A stretch of 64,000 nt of DNA from Agrobacterium cavarae (GCF_004310285.1 NZ_SISF01000028.1:184595-248594); one strand, 5' to 3'. Positions 8,568 through 17,731 are shown, counted from the stretch's first letter. Notes: generated by a model not told the origin, from the letters alone. Translations and numbers: made by a program.

Positions 8568-10352
8568 TCATCCAAGAACGACGCGTGCAGCTTCGAGGCT
8601 TGCGGCACCCGAGACGACGCGATCCTTCAAAGCAGCCGTTTCTGCCAAAAGGTTTTTCGCAGCGAAACGGCAAAGCGAGGCACGCTTGGTACCCTGCCCG
8701 TCTTCAACGGCTGCAAGCGCGCCCTTGGCCAGATAGACGCCCGTCAATGCAAGGCCGAACAGCCTTTGGTAGGGTGTCGCACCTGCCAGCACGGCGGCTG
8801 CCTCTCCCTTGGCCTGGGCGTCCAGCAGCCAGTCGGTGGCAGCCTCGAGATCGGCGATGCTCTGGTCGAGGTAGCGCGCCGTTTCGCCCAGTTCCGGCTT
8901 GTTCGATGCACGTACGTCTTCGGCAATGGCCTTCAACTCTTCGATAAAGCCGCGAACGTGGTGGCCTTCGGAGAGTGGAAGCTTGCGCGTGACGAGGTCG
9001 ATGGCTTGAATGCCGTTGGTGCCCTCATAGATCGGGGCGATGCGGGCGTCACGCAGATAGCGGGCCGCGCCCGTTTCCTCGATGAAGCCCATGCCGCCAT
9101 GGACCTGGATGCCGAGCGAGGCAACGTCCACACCGGCGTCGGTGGAGAAGGACTTTGCAATCGGTGTCAAAAGGGCCGCACGCTCCTGCCAGAACTTCTG
9201 CGTGCCCGCATCGCTTTCCGCATGGCTCATGTCGATCGCGTGGGCGCAGGCGAAGCTGATGGCGCGCGAGCCTTGCGTCAGTGCCTTCATGGTCAGCAGC
9301 GTTCTGGCAATATCCGGATGCTCGATAATCGGGCTCATGCCCGTTGCCGTCGTTCCGGGCGCCTTACCCTGCGTCCGCTCTTTGGCGTATTGGATCGCCT
9401 TCTGGGTTGCGGCTTCGCAAATCGCCACGCCCTGCATACCGACGGCCAGGCGGGCATTGTTCATCATGGTGAACATACAGGCGAGACCCTTGTTCTCTTC
9501 GCCGACGAGCCAGCCGATCGCGCCTTTCTCCTGACCGTAGCGGCCATCCCCGAAGATCATCGTGCAGGTTGGCGAACCGTGAATGCCAAGCTTGTGCTCC
9601 AGCGCATGGCAGAACAAATCGTTGCGCTCACCCGGATTTCCGGCAGCGTCAGGCATGAACTTTGGCACGAGGAAGAGCGAAATGCCTCGTGTCCCAGCCG
9701 GTGCATCGGGCAGACGGGCCAACACAAGGTGGATGATGTTTTCGGCGGCGTCGTGTTCACCCCAGGTGATGTAGATTTTCTGGCCGAAAATGCGGTAGGT
9801 GCCGTCATGGGCCCGTTCGGCCCTGGTCTTGAGTGCGGCGAGATCGGAGCCTGCCTGCGGCTCCGTCAGGTTCATGGTACCTGTCCATTTGCCGCTGACG
9901 AGATTTTCGAGATAGACGGCCTTCAGCGCGTCGCTGCCATGGGCGGTGATGGCTTCGATCGCACCCATCGTCAGCGTCGGGCAGAGCGCAAACGCCATGG
10001 AGCCGGAGTTCCACATTTCGAGCGCCGCAACGTTCAGCATATGCGGCAGACCTTGCCCGCCAAATTCCTCTGGCGCCGTCAGGCCGTTCCAGCCGCCTTC
10101 GGCCCAGCGATGATAGAGACCGGCCCATCCATCGGGTGTGCGAACCTCACCGTCCACCATGCGCGAGCCCTGGCGGTCGCCGATTTCGGCAAGAGGGGCA
10201 ACCTCTTCAGTGGCGAAACGTCCTGCCTCATGGAGAATGGCATCAACGAGATCTTCATCGAGATCACCGAGCGCACCGCTCTGAAGAGCATCACCCAGCC
10301 CTGCAACGTGTTTCAACGTAAAAGCGATATCGTCTACCGGCGCGGTATACAT
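8568..10352 (-). CDS. Acyl-CoA dehydrogenase, large DmdC-like subfamily
   Basis: A 594-residue FAD-dependent acyl-CoA dehydrogenase, longer than the usual 380 residues owing to a C-terminal helical extension typical of the DmdC/AidB-like group. MNLTEPQAGSDLAALKTRA is the FAD/substrate loop and APIYEGTNGIQAIDL (about residue 435) contains the catalytic Glu. GGAGG precedes the ATG. In this subfamily DmdC oxidises 3-methylmercaptopropionyl-CoA, but most rhizobial paralogues act on ordinary or branched acyl-CoAs; I do not assign the substrate. It is the first gene of a two-gene operon with the enoyl-CoA hydratase. A palindromic operator-like site sits 50-73 bp upstream. Confidence 0.93.
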   Translation of the reverse strand: MYTAPVDDIAFTLKHVAGLGDALQSGALGDLDEDLVDAILHEAGRFATEEVAPLAEIGDRQGSRMVDGEVRTPDGWAGLYHRWAEGGWNGLTAPEEFGGQGLPHMLNVAALEMWNSGSMAFALCPTLTMGAIEAITAHGSDALKAVYLENLVSGKWTGTMNLTEPQAGSDLAALKTRAERAHDGTYRIFGQKIYITWGEHDAAENIIHLVLARLPDAPAGTRGISLFLVPKFMPDAAGNPGERNDLFCHALEHKLGIHGSPTCTMIFGDGRYGQEKGAIGWLVGEENKGLACMFTMMNNARLAVGMQGVAICEAATQKAIQYAKERTQGKAPGTTATGMSPIIEHPDIARTLLTMKALTQGSRAISFACAHAIDMSHAESDAGTQKFWQERAALLTPIAKSFSTDAGVDVASLGIQVHGGMGFIEETGAARYLRDARIAPIYEGTNGIQAIDLVTRKLPLSEGHHVRGFIEELKAIAEDVRASNKPELGETARYLDQSIADLEAATDWLLDAQAKGEAAAVLAGATPYQRLFGLALTGVYLAKGALAAVEDGQGTKRASLCRFAAKNLLAETAALKDRVVSGAASLEAARVVLG

Positions 10353-10401
10353 CCTGCCTCCTCCCGAAGCGTCTGCCTACAATGCAATGTCCTACGGGCT
10401 A

Positions 10402-10425
10402 ATTGATTTTTACGTAAACGTCAAT
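10402..10425. promoter_or_regulatory. Palindromic operator, LiuR/MerR-like
   Basis: A 24-bp inverted repeat with 20 symmetric positions: ATTGA and TCAAT arms around TTTACGTAAA. Read on the minus strand it contains TTGACGTTTACGTAAA, very like the sites reported for MerR-family LiuR regulators of branched-chain amino-acid/acyl-CoA catabolism. It lies 50-73 bp upstream of the acyl-CoA dehydrogenase start, where it would overlap the promoter. The rest of the 394-bp gap to zntB shows nothing else I can support. Confidence 0.55.
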
Positions 10426-10746
10426 TTGAAATTTCCCTGGAGCGGCGTCTCGTTTCGGACGTGCGAAGGACGTTCCATCTCTTCGACTGACGCCTAACGC
10501 GTGTCGCGATCTTTCAGATTCGCTCATATACTTCAGGTCCTCGTCATCGCAGGTCGGTATCGCAAAACCGCTGCACACTTGTACTTGAGCCATGCCGTAG
10601 GTCGAAGAATCGATTGCGATTTTCAGGCCTATCGGTCGGCAAGATCACCCTTGTTATGAAACTGTCATAAAACTCTGGTCTGCATGTCCAACCCTTCGAG
10701 CAGCATGGCCTCTGGCGTAGACAGGCCCGCCTTTCAGGAACGCGAC

Positions 10747-11742
10747 ATGGATATACAGTACCCAGCCATTCCCGGCCTCGTCTGGGCCTATCGCTTCGAG
10801 CCAGGGAGCCAGCTCTGTACACGCCTCGCACCAACCGCCCAGTGGAGCGACATGGAAAGCAGCGAAGGCTTCTTCTGGCTGCATCTCAACCTGGCGGACA
10901 CGCGGGTCGTTGCGTTCTTGGACTCTATTCCCGGTTTCGACGAGAATATTCGCGCGATCCTGACGACACATGAGACGCACCCCTCCATCACCGTCGATGA
11001 AGGCGCGCTTTACGGTACGCTGGTGGATTTTCAGCGCGAGTTCGATCAGGAAACCCGCGACCTTGGCTGGCTGCATTTTGCCCTGACGGATCGCTTCGTC
11101 ATCACCACACGGCTTCAGCCGCTACGGTCGGTGGATCGGCTGCGGGCTGCCATCGACAAGAACCCGAAGCGCTTCAGCACGCCGTCGCACATCTTCGAGG
11201 GACTGGTGGCGGAGTTTCAGCGCAGTCTTATCAACCTGGTGATGGAGACGACGGAAGAACTCAACGCCATCGAGGATTACGTCTACGCCGCTGCCCCGCG
11301 CGACGAGCGGAGAAGGCTGGCACCCGTCCGTCGCACCGTCGTGCGGCTGCATCGTCATCTTCGAACCGTGCTGACATTGATGCGGCGCGCTTCAGCCGCG
11401 GATGAGGATGAAATGCCGGCTGGCTTCGAGGAGATTGCCGGGCGGCTGACGAGCCGACTGGAGTCCGTCGACTACGATGTTTATGCGCTTCAGGAGCGGG
11501 CCCGTCTGCTGCATGAAGAAATCGACTCCAAGCTTTCGTCGGAGACGAACCGGCATCTCTACATCCTGTCGATCATGACGGCGTTTCTGTTGCCGCCAAC
11601 GCTCGTCACAGGCTTTTTCGGCATGAACACCAGCGCCCTCCCCTTCATCGATGGCGGAAACGGAACGCTCTATGCAGCGGGTTTTATCGTCGCCTCCAGT
11701 CTTCTTGCCTGGTTCCTGCTGCGACGGGTCGGCATCATCTAA
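10747..11742 (+). CDS. zntB: ZntB/CorA-family metal transporter
   Basis: A 331-residue member of the CorA superfamily. It has a large cytosolic alpha/beta N-domain, long helices (about 150-265) and two C-terminal membrane helices; the first ends in the signature GFFGMNTSALPF. The length matches ZntB (about 327). ZntB mediates Zn2+ movement, while some relatives carry Mg2+, so the ion is uncertain. I chose ATG 10747 (MDIQYPAIPG) because AGGA lies 7 nt before it; an upstream ATG at 10684 adds 21 residues without a ribosome-binding site. Confidence 0.88.
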   Translation: MDIQYPAIPGLVWAYRFEPGSQLCTRLAPTAQWSDMESSEGFFWLHLNLADTRVVAFLDSIPGFDENIRAILTTHETHPSITVDEGALYGTLVDFQREFDQETRDLGWLHFALTDRFVITTRLQPLRSVDRLRAAIDKNPKRFSTPSHIFEGLVAEFQRSLINLVMETTEELNAIEDYVYAAAPRDERRRLAPVRRTVVRLHRHLRTVLTLMRRASAADEDEMPAGFEEIAGRLTSRLESVDYDVYALQERARLLHEEIDSKLSSETNRHLYILSIMTAFLLPPTLVTGFFGMNTSALPFIDGGNGTLYAAGFIVASSLLAWFLLRRVGII

Positions 11743-11881
11743 AGCAGGGCTCAAGCAAAACTGTGCAGGGGTTTTGCGATGACGACGCGCGATAGAACAA
11801 AGAGCCGAAGCGCAGGGAGCAAATCCGAGAAAATCACGATGCGCTTTCGGCGTGGGCGCCTTGTGTCTCTTCGCACGTGTA

Positions 11882-11913
11882 AAGGGCCGCCCAGCAAGTG
11901 CGGGACGGCCCTC
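11882..11913. terminator. Bidirectional hairpin terminator
   Basis: AGGGCCG-CCC and GGG-A-CGGCCCT pair around a short loop, followed on the plus strand by CATAAATTATATATTTTC. It lies between the convergent zntB and the BA14K gene and would serve both. Confidence 0.6.
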
Positions 11914-11936
11914 ATAAATTATATATTTTCGTTCAA

Positions 11937-12440
11937 TCAGCGGTACGGCGAGTAGCAGGTCTGACGTGGGCCATGATAGGGCTGGAACGTGTTGCTATAC
12001 GCATCATAAGAGCGATAGCGGCCATAGCACCAGTTCACATGCGCCTGACTCATGCCACCGCGAACAACTGGACGATATTCACGATAGACCGGGCGCGGAC
12101 GATACTCGGGAACGGGGCGGTAGACCTCACGCGGCTGAGACAGCGCACCGCCGATGATGGCGCCGGTGGCGAAGGCCGCAAGCGGGAACCAGTAGCCGTT
12201 GTGGCGACGATAGCCAGGACGGTAATCGCGGTAGCCGCGATGGCCACGATAGTAGCCCGGGCCGTAGTCGCGATAATAGCCGCGGTCGCGCCAATACTGA
12301 ACGTTGACGACATTGTTGTCCGCCTGTGGTGCAACCGGCGCAGCAGGCACGATGGGCATAGCCTGAGCTGGAACAATAGATCCAACAGCAACAATAGCAG
12401 AGAGGCCAGCGGCCAAAGCAGCTTTCATGTAAGTCTTCAT
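11937..12440 (-). CDS. BA14K family secreted protein
   Basis: A 167-residue BA14K-like protein. It has a signal peptide (MKAALAAGLSAIVAVGSIVPAQA), then a Tyr/Arg/Gly-rich stretch (YYRDYGPGYYRGHRGYRDY). A short hydrophobic patch [20 protein letters not shown] and the C-terminal BA14K signature WCYGRYRSYDAYSNTFQPY follow. BA14K was described as a Brucella immunoreactive/lectin-like protein; the cell role here is unknown. GGAGAAGG before ATG 12440 decides the start against an upstream in-frame codon. A paralogue sits immediately upstream on the same strand. Confidence 0.88.
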   Translation of the reverse strand: MKTYMKAALAAGLSAIVAVGSIVPAQAMPIVPAAPVAPQADNNVVNVQYWRDRGYYRDYGPGYYRGHRGYRDYRPGYRRHNGYWFPLAAFATGAIIGGALSQPREVYRPVPEYRPRPVYREYRPVVRGGMSQAHVNWCYGRYRSYDAYSNTFQPYHGPRQTCYSPYR

Positions 12441-12622
12441 CTTACCTTCTCCATTCACATCCGGATACACAAACGGACGGGGTGAACTACGACGATTATT
12501 CTCCTGTTTATCCAGTCTTTAACGGCGTGGACTCGCCTTATATTCAAGTTAAGAAATTCAGCCTGAATGCAGCATTAACGAAACGATCACAGATACTTGA
12601 ACGCGTTGCTGCCCCAAGCGAC

Positions 12623-12649
12623 GGAAGGCCCGACTAAGCCGGGCCTTCC
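12623..12649 (-). terminator. 10-bp GC hairpin after BA14K paralogue
   Basis: GGAAGGCCCG (12623-12632) pairs perfectly with CGGGCCTTCC (12640-12649) over a 7-nt loop. It sits just downstream of the minus-strand gene ending at 12663. No long T-tract follows, so termination may be imperfect. Confidence 0.55.
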
Positions 12650-12662
12650 TAAATCATGCATC

Positions 12663-13133
12663 TTAGCTATAGGGCGACACGCACTGCCTGCGCGGGCCGT
12701 TATTTGGCTGATAGCTGTTGTCGTAGGCACGATAGGACCGCCAGCGGTTGGCGCACCACTGCTGGTGGTTGCTACCGTAGGACGGACGGGCCTGATTAGT
12801 GGCACCACCGATAATCGCGCCAGCCGCGAAGGCTGCAAGCGGGAACCAGTAGCCATTGTGATAACGGTAGCCCGGACGACGGTCGCGATAGCCGCGGTGG
12901 CCGTTGTAGAAGCCCTGGCGGCGGTATTCGCGATGGTTGCGCCAGTCACGACCGTGACGCTGACGCCATTCACGACGGTCGCGCCAGTCGCGATACTGGA
13001 TGTCTACGACCTGATTCTGAGCGGCAACGGGTGCCGGAACGGGTGTGGGAACTTGAAAGGCCTGCGATGGCGTAAAGCTCGTCAGGACCATGACTAGAGC
13101 GGTCGCGAGGCTCGTCTTCCGCAAATTCAGCAT
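12663..13133 (-). CDS. BA14K family secreted protein (paralogue)
   Basis: A 156-residue BA14K-like protein with a signal peptide ([20 protein letters not shown]), an Arg/Tyr/Trp/Gly-rich middle ([19 protein letters not shown]), the shared patch [19 protein letters not shown] and the signature [24 protein letters not shown] immediately before ATG 13133 decides the start. It is clearly related to the neighbouring gene at 11937-12440. A hairpin between them suggests separate transcripts. Function unknown; surface or periplasmic location is inferred. Confidence 0.88.
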   Translation of the reverse strand: MLNLRKTSLATALVMVLTSFTPSQAFQVPTPVPAPVAAQNQVVDIQYRDWRDRREWRQRHGRDWRNHREYRRQGFYNGHRGYRDRRPGYRYHNGYWFPLAAFAAGAIIGGATNQARPSYGSNHQQWCANRWRSYRAYDNSYQPNNGPRRQCVSPYS

Positions 13134-13316
13134 GAATTTCCTCCGTTTCTCTGCACATTGATGTTGTGCTGTTTTTATATCTTTCGGCAGAAATGCGGAA
13201 ACGGCCCGCAGTGACACAGCCTCAGACATTTTAGAAACGGGAAAACTACAAACTCGTTCCATGAATCACGGCAATGAATGCCGACTGCAGGAACGAAAAG
13301 GTAGAAGGAGGAGGCT

Positions 13317-14405
13317 CTACGCCTCCACCTTGACGTCGGTCAGCGGCCTGGAGCAGCAGGCCAGAATATAGCCCTCCGCAATATCTTCATCGAGAATACC
13401 GCCATTATGGTTCATCTCGACCTCGCCGGACAGTTTCAGCACGCGGCAGGTGCCGCAAATGCCGGATTCACAGGCCGCACCGATACGAACGCCTGCCGCT
13501 CTGGCAGTCATCAGAACGGTCTGTCCCGGCTGGCATGGCACATCCTTGCCGGACAGCGTGAAGCCAACCGTGGTCAACGCCTCGCCATCCGCCTCGATCG
13601 CCGTTTCACCGACAGCCACTGGCGGCGCGGCCGGCGCGAAGCTTTCCTGGTGATAGCGCGTCATGTCAAAACCGGAGGCTTCGAGCATGGAACTGACCGC
13701 CGCCATGAACGGCTCAGGGCCACAGCAGAACACCGTGCGATCCATGAAGTCGTGCGACAAAAGCGCAATTTTGGCCTTGTCGACGAAGCCTTTCAGGCCC
13801 GACCATAGATCGGTACGACCGCAGGACTCCACGATGAAACCCAGAGACAGGTTCGGCATGTAGCGTGCGAGATATTCGAGTTCATGGCGGAACACGATAT
13901 CGGCGGGTGTGCGCGAGCAGTTGATAAATGAGATATCGCTGTGCGGCGCGCGATCGCACATGTCGCGCACCATCGACATCATCGGTGTGACGCCAGAGCC
14001 TGCAGAGATGAACAGATACTTGTCGCCCGGATGCTTCACATAGGAAAAGTCACCCAGGGGACCAAGCGCGCGGATCTTCATCCCCGGCTTGAGGTTGTCG
14101 AACATCCAGCGAGTGCCGATCGAGTTCTTCTGTGCCTTGACCGTGACCGCGACCGCATAGGGACGAGACGGCGTGGAAGACAGCGTGTAGGTCCGAAACA
14201 GCGGCTCCGGCCCGACTGGCAGTTCCAGCGTCACGAACTGGCCCGGAATATAGCGAAACCAGTTGGTGTCAGTGGAGCGGAACAGGAACGTCATCACATC
14301 CGGTGTTTCGGGGGTTACCGAAATGCATTCCAGCATGTGAAGCTTGTCGCTCCAGGGCTTCATCTCATCGATATGCTTATAGGTCACGGCCATGGTCATC
14401 TGCAT
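13317..14405 (-). CDS. gbcB: GbcB-like ferredoxin reductase of glycine-betaine monooxygenase
   Basis: A 362-residue electron-transfer subunit. It has a ferredoxin-reductase FAD domain (FRTYTLSSTPSRPYAV), an NAD-binding domain (YLFISAGSGVTPMMSMVRD; FCCGPEPFM) and a C-terminal plant-type [2Fe-2S] domain (CESGICGTCRV and a distal Cys). It passes electrons from NAD(P)H to the Rieske oxygenase encoded upstream. The stop of gbcA and this ATG overlap in TGATG, so the two are coupled. A TTG one codon earlier is also open. The alternative is a reductase for another quaternary ammonium or stachydrine-type oxygenase. Confidence 0.85.
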   Translation of the reverse strand: MQMTMAVTYKHIDEMKPWSDKLHMLECISVTPETPDVMTFLFRSTDTNWFRYIPGQFVTLELPVGPEPLFRTYTLSSTPSRPYAVAVTVKAQKNSIGTRWMFDNLKPGMKIRALGPLGDFSYVKHPGDKYLFISAGSGVTPMMSMVRDMCDRAPHSDISFINCSRTPADIVFRHELEYLARYMPNLSLGFIVESCGRTDLWSGLKGFVDKAKIALLSHDFMDRTVFCCGPEPFMAAVSSMLEASGFDMTRYHQESFAPAAPPVAVGETAIEADGEALTTVGFTLSGKDVPCQPGQTVLMTARAAGVRIGAACESGICGTCRVLKLSGEVEMNHNGGILDEDIAEGYILACCSRPLTDVKVEA

Positions 14406-15649
14406 CAAGCCACTGCGGAAAGCTTCTTCTTGTCGCCGGACAGCCGGTCGATCATGAAGTCTGCATACCAGTTGACGAACTGCATGACCCCACCTTCGTC
14501 CTCCATGGAGTAAGGACCTGGCTCATAGGCGGGCGAGCGAATGCCGAAGGCGTTTTCCTCGACGATCTGGCGATCCTGATCGTTGGTCTCGTTCCAGACA
14601 TGCGTCAGGTCTTCGAGATTGTAGTCCACGCCTTCCACGGCATCCTTGTGAACGAGCCACTTGGTTGTGACCATGGTTTCCTGCGGACCGAGCGGCAGCA
14701 CGCGGAAGGAAATCATGTGGTCGCCGAGGAAGTGGTTCCAGGTCGTCGGGTAATGGAAGAGCAGCAGCGCGCCGATATGACTGATGGTCACATCGTCAGA
14801 CAGCGGGCGACGAACCGCAGGCTTGCCGGACATGGTGTAGCTTTCCGCTTCACCGATCAGCGGCATGCGTGCCACGCGGAACTGACCCTTGGGGTCTATC
14901 TTGAAACGGCTTGGCAGACCTGCCGCTTCGCAGCGCGCCCAGTGGCCGCCGATTTCGGGGTCGCTTGCGCCGCCATCGGTGCCGGTGACGCTCGGGTTTT
15001 CCGGATAGGTGCGGCAAAGCTCGGGGTGGTTGGCCGCGCAGTGGTAGCATTCGCGGTTGTTTTCCCAGACGAGCTTCCAGTTGCCCTTTTCGATGATGGT
15101 GCTTTCATGCGCCACCTTGGCTTCCCAAGCCCGGTGCGGCTTCATATAGGCTTCGACTTCCGCACGAACCGGCGCGAAATCCATGGGCTGCTCTGCAAGG
15201 CAGATGAAGACATAACCAGCAACCGTTTCGCAGGCGACCGGCTTCAGTCCGAAGTTTTCCTTGTTGAAGTCTTCGCCCATGTGGCGAGCAAAAAGGAGCT
15301 TGCCATCCAGATCGTAGGTCCACTGGTGGTAAGGACAGACGAGGCGGGCGGACTGGCCTTTCTGGCTGGTGCAGACGCGCGAACCGCGGTGGCGGCAGGA
15401 ATTGTGGAATGCGCGGATCGTACCATCCTTGCCGCGAACCATCACGACAGCATAATTGCCGACCTGAACGGTAAAATACATGCCGGACTTCGGCACTTCA
15501 CAGTCGTGACCCACGAACAGCCAATCGCGATACCAGATGGTTTCCATGTCGAGCTGGAAGTAATCCTGGTCGGTATAAAATGGCTGCTCAAGGCTGAAGC
15601 CTTCGCGGCGATTCTTCAATTGGCGCAATACGGTTTCACGCAGTTCCAT
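14405..15649 (-). CDS. gbcA: GbcA-like Rieske oxygenase, glycine-betaine demethylation
   Basis: A 414-residue Rieske non-haem iron oxygenase alpha subunit. The Rieske cluster ligands (CRHRG ... CPYHQW) lie near residues 85-109. The mononuclear iron region contains ENNRECYHCAANHPELC. The best family match by memory is GbcA, which with GbcB oxidatively N-demethylates glycine betaine to dimethylglycine; stachydrine demethylases are close relatives. GAGGA is 7 nt before ATG 15649, whereas the in-frame ATG at 15655 is too close to it. Upstream are three phased GCGACA repeats that look like an activator site. Confidence 0.87.
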   Translation of the reverse strand: MELRETVLRQLKNRREGFSLEQPFYTDQDYFQLDMETIWYRDWLFVGHDCEVPKSGMYFTVQVGNYAVVMVRGKDGTIRAFHNSCRHRGSRVCTSQKGQSARLVCPYHQWTYDLDGKLLFARHMGEDFNKENFGLKPVACETVAGYVFICLAEQPMDFAPVRAEVEAYMKPHRAWEAKVAHESTIIEKGNWKLVWENNRECYHCAANHPELCRTYPENPSVTGTDGGASDPEIGGHWARCEAAGLPSRFKIDPKGQFRVARMPLIGEAESYTMSGKPAVRRPLSDDVTISHIGALLLFHYPTTWNHFLGDHMISFRVLPLGPQETMVTTKWLVHKDAVEGVDYNLEDLTHVWNETNDQDRQIVEENAFGIRSPAYEPGPYSMEDEGGVMQFVNWYADFMIDRLSGDKKKLSAVA

Positions 15650-15743
15650 GGCCATGTCCTCGAGTAATACTGCAGCCGCCCAACAATCCCGGCCGCATGG
15701 TGTGATTTGATCTAATCATTGACGCCTTTTTCCAGCACCACAT

Positions 15744-15783
15744 TGCGCGACATTCTGTCCCGCATTGGCGACAAATTGCGACA
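15744..15783. promoter_or_regulatory. Three phased GCGACA direct repeats upstream of gbcA
   Basis: GCGACA occurs at 15747-15752, 15768-15773 and 15778-15783, each preceded by ATTG-like sequence. Spacings are 21 and 10 bp, placing them on one helix face. GACATTCTGTC at 15749-15759 is also a small palindrome. They lie 98-135 bp upstream of the gbcA start, the usual place for an AraC-type activator such as GbdR. The rest of the 317-bp gap to the divergent gene shows nothing I can support. Confidence 0.45.
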
Positions 15784-15966
15784 TCGTCCGCAAAAGTACT
15801 GCTTTATTTTTTTCGAATTTAAAACAGTGGCTTAGAGGGTAATTCAAACGATTGGTCGTCGCAATAAGACTTCGGCTTCCAGCGCGCTGCAATACACGCC
15901 ACCGACAGACCGGAAACGCGATATTAACTCTAGTCGGCTAAAAAGCGTATATCTTTCAAAGAGGAT

Positions 15967-16587
15967 ATGGCTGTGGAGAAGGAAACTCGTATCCGCTACG
16001 TAGACACAAAGTCCGGCAAGGTCGCCCCCCCGACAAGGTCGAAAACCGCGCATTCCGATTTTTTGCGCACCGGGCGCATCGGTCGCTTTGAAGAGACGTT
16101 GCCACAAGGCGGCAAGCGATATCTTAGCCACGAACAGGTCGCGGAGATCACCGCGCGCCGTTTGCAGGATGCCGGCTCCAAGACGCATTCACGACTGAAC
16201 GGCTTCCACCCCAGCATCCGTTTCCCCAATATGGTCTCTCACAAGCTGATCGAGAGCACTCCCCATCTCGGCTACTGCCATGTGACGGCCTCCACCACCC
16301 GTTTCGACAAAAGCAGACCGGTTCTGTGGTCTTTTTACCTCGCCAATTTCTTCGCGGAACTGTGCGGCGACAAGCATTTCTTCGAAAAGATCGACCAGAC
16401 CCGGTCGCGGATGTATTTCGCCGTCGCGATGCAGCCGCAAAGTGGCGGCAAGTCCGTGGCGATTGACACGTCCATTCATCGCGGCGGCCTGCTGTTCCAG
16501 ACACAGGACCCGAAAGAAGCCTTGAAGAACGTGTTGATGTTGGGCACCCGTTCCGAGGAATTGCGCAAAATCATCCGTGCGCTGTGA
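15967..16587 (+). CDS. Conserved hypothetical protein (about 206 aa)
   Basis: A soluble protein with no signal peptide or membrane helix. Recognisable features are a basic N-terminus (RYVDTKSGKVAPPTRSKTAHS), FLRTGRIGRFEETLPQGGKRYLS, and a C-terminal half with MYFAVAMQPQSGGKSVAIDT and LFQTQDPKEALKNVLML. I recall similar uncharacterised Rhizobiaceae proteins but no experimental function. GAGG lies 2 nt before the ATG and 8 nt before a GTG at 15973, so the GTG may be the true start. It is divergent from gbcA; whether they share regulation is unknown. Confidence 0.75.
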   Translation: MAVEKETRIRYVDTKSGKVAPPTRSKTAHSDFLRTGRIGRFEETLPQGGKRYLSHEQVAEITARRLQDAGSKTHSRLNGFHPSIRFPNMVSHKLIESTPHLGYCHVTASTTRFDKSRPVLWSFYLANFFAELCGDKHFFEKIDQTRSRMYFAVAMQPQSGGKSVAIDTSIHRGGLLFQTQDPKEALKNVLMLGTRSEELRKIIRAL

Positions 16588-16722
16588 GGCCATGGTCCGA
16601 TCGTTCGAATTCGCCGTTTGCGCTATAATCTTTATCGTTTTCGCCTGTCACTATCGCAAAACCGCTTCACACTTTCACGCGACATGCTTTAAGAGCCTTT
16701 CCCAAGGAAAGGGCCTTCAGAG

Positions 16723-17700
16723 ATGGCGCGACAAATCCATATCGGACAGCAGCCGGACGAGGCATTGGATGAAGCGGTCCGTGTCATCGAGGCAGGCTTT
16801 CCTATCGCCATACCGACGGAGACCGTCTACGGCCTTGCAGCAGACGCGACCAATCCCGCAGCCATCACCCGAATCTACGAGACCAAGGGGCGTCCGCAGT
16901 TCAACCCACTGATCTGCCACATGGCGAACATGGCGATGGCGGAGCAACACGCGATCTTCGATCCGATCTCACGCAAGCTGGCGGACGCTTTCTGGCCGGG
17001 ACCCCTCACGCTGATATTGCCCCTGAGACAAGAGAGCCCGATCCATTCCCTGGCGACAGCCGGTCTCGACACCGTCGGCATTCGTATTCCCAAAGGCTTT
17101 GCCGGTGCGCTGATCGAGAGGCTCGGTCGGCCGCTTGCGGCCCCCAGCGCCAACAGCTCCGGCAAGATCAGCTCGACAAGTGCGGCCCATGTCGAAGCGG
17201 ACCTGGGTCAAAAGATAGAGCTTATTCTGGATGGCGGCCCAGCACCCGTCGGCGTCGAATCCACCATCATCAAGGTCGAGAGCGATGGTTCCGTCCGCCT
17301 CCTGAGGCCCGGCGGATTGGTGGCGGACGAGATTGAACGCGTGGCGGGCGTTGAGATCGTCAGACCGGCAACCGCATCTGCGGCGATAGAAGCGCCTGGG
17401 ATGCTGGCCTCACATTATGCCCCGGGTGCAGCGGTGCGTCTGAATGCGACCTCAGTTCACAAAGGCGAAGCTCTGATCCGCTTCGGCGGTAAGCCGCTAA
17501 CGGGAGAAGCCGATGCGGTTGCCGTACTCGATCTCAGCCCAAGCGGTGATCTTGCAGAAGCCGCGGCCAATCTTTTCGACCATCTGAAACGCGCCGATGC
17601 GAGCGGTGCCACTACCATTGCGGTGGCGTCTATTCCCAATGCGGGGCTTGGCGAAGCCATCAATGACAGGTTGGAGCGCGCGGCTGCGCCGCGATCCTGA
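16723..17700 (+). CDS. tsaC: Threonylcarbamoyl-AMP synthase, Sua5 type
   Basis: A 325-residue Sua5-type enzyme making threonylcarbamoyl-AMP from threonine, bicarbonate and ATP for tRNA t6A37 modification. The N-terminal YrdC domain shows IPTETVYGLAADATN, TKGRPQFNPLICH and the Ser-rich SANSSGKISSTSA. A C-terminal Sua5 domain begins after the PGMLASHYAPGAAV linker, which distinguishes it from shorter TsaC. Length fits Sua5. It is followed 32 bp downstream by the FAD-linked dehydrogenase, so co-transcription is possible. Confidence 0.94.
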   Translation: MARQIHIGQQPDEALDEAVRVIEAGFPIAIPTETVYGLAADATNPAAITRIYETKGRPQFNPLICHMANMAMAEQHAIFDPISRKLADAFWPGPLTLILPLRQESPIHSLATAGLDTVGIRIPKGFAGALIERLGRPLAAPSANSSGKISSTSAAHVEADLGQKIELILDGGPAPVGVESTIIKVESDGSVRLLRPGGLVADEIERVAGVEIVRPATASAAIEAPGMLASHYAPGAAVRLNATSVHKGEALIRFGGKPLTGEADAVAVLDLSPSGDLAEAAANLFDHLKRADASGATTIAVASIPNAGLGEAINDRLERAAAPRS

Positions 17701-17731
17701 CCTCGCCTGACACGATACCGGAGGAATTTTC

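Noticed and set aside
8766..10406. 546-codon plus-strand frame across the acyl-CoA dehydrogenase
   Set aside because: Antisense shadow of a GC-rich coding gene; no ribosome-binding site and no recognisable domain.
14303..15667. 454-codon plus-strand frame across gbcA
   Set aside because: Antisense to a well-supported Rieske oxygenase; composition is typical of a shadow frame.
16692..16714. Imperfect hairpin just before the Sua5 start
   Set aside because: A bulged, short stem; could be chance and shows no clear regulatory logic.
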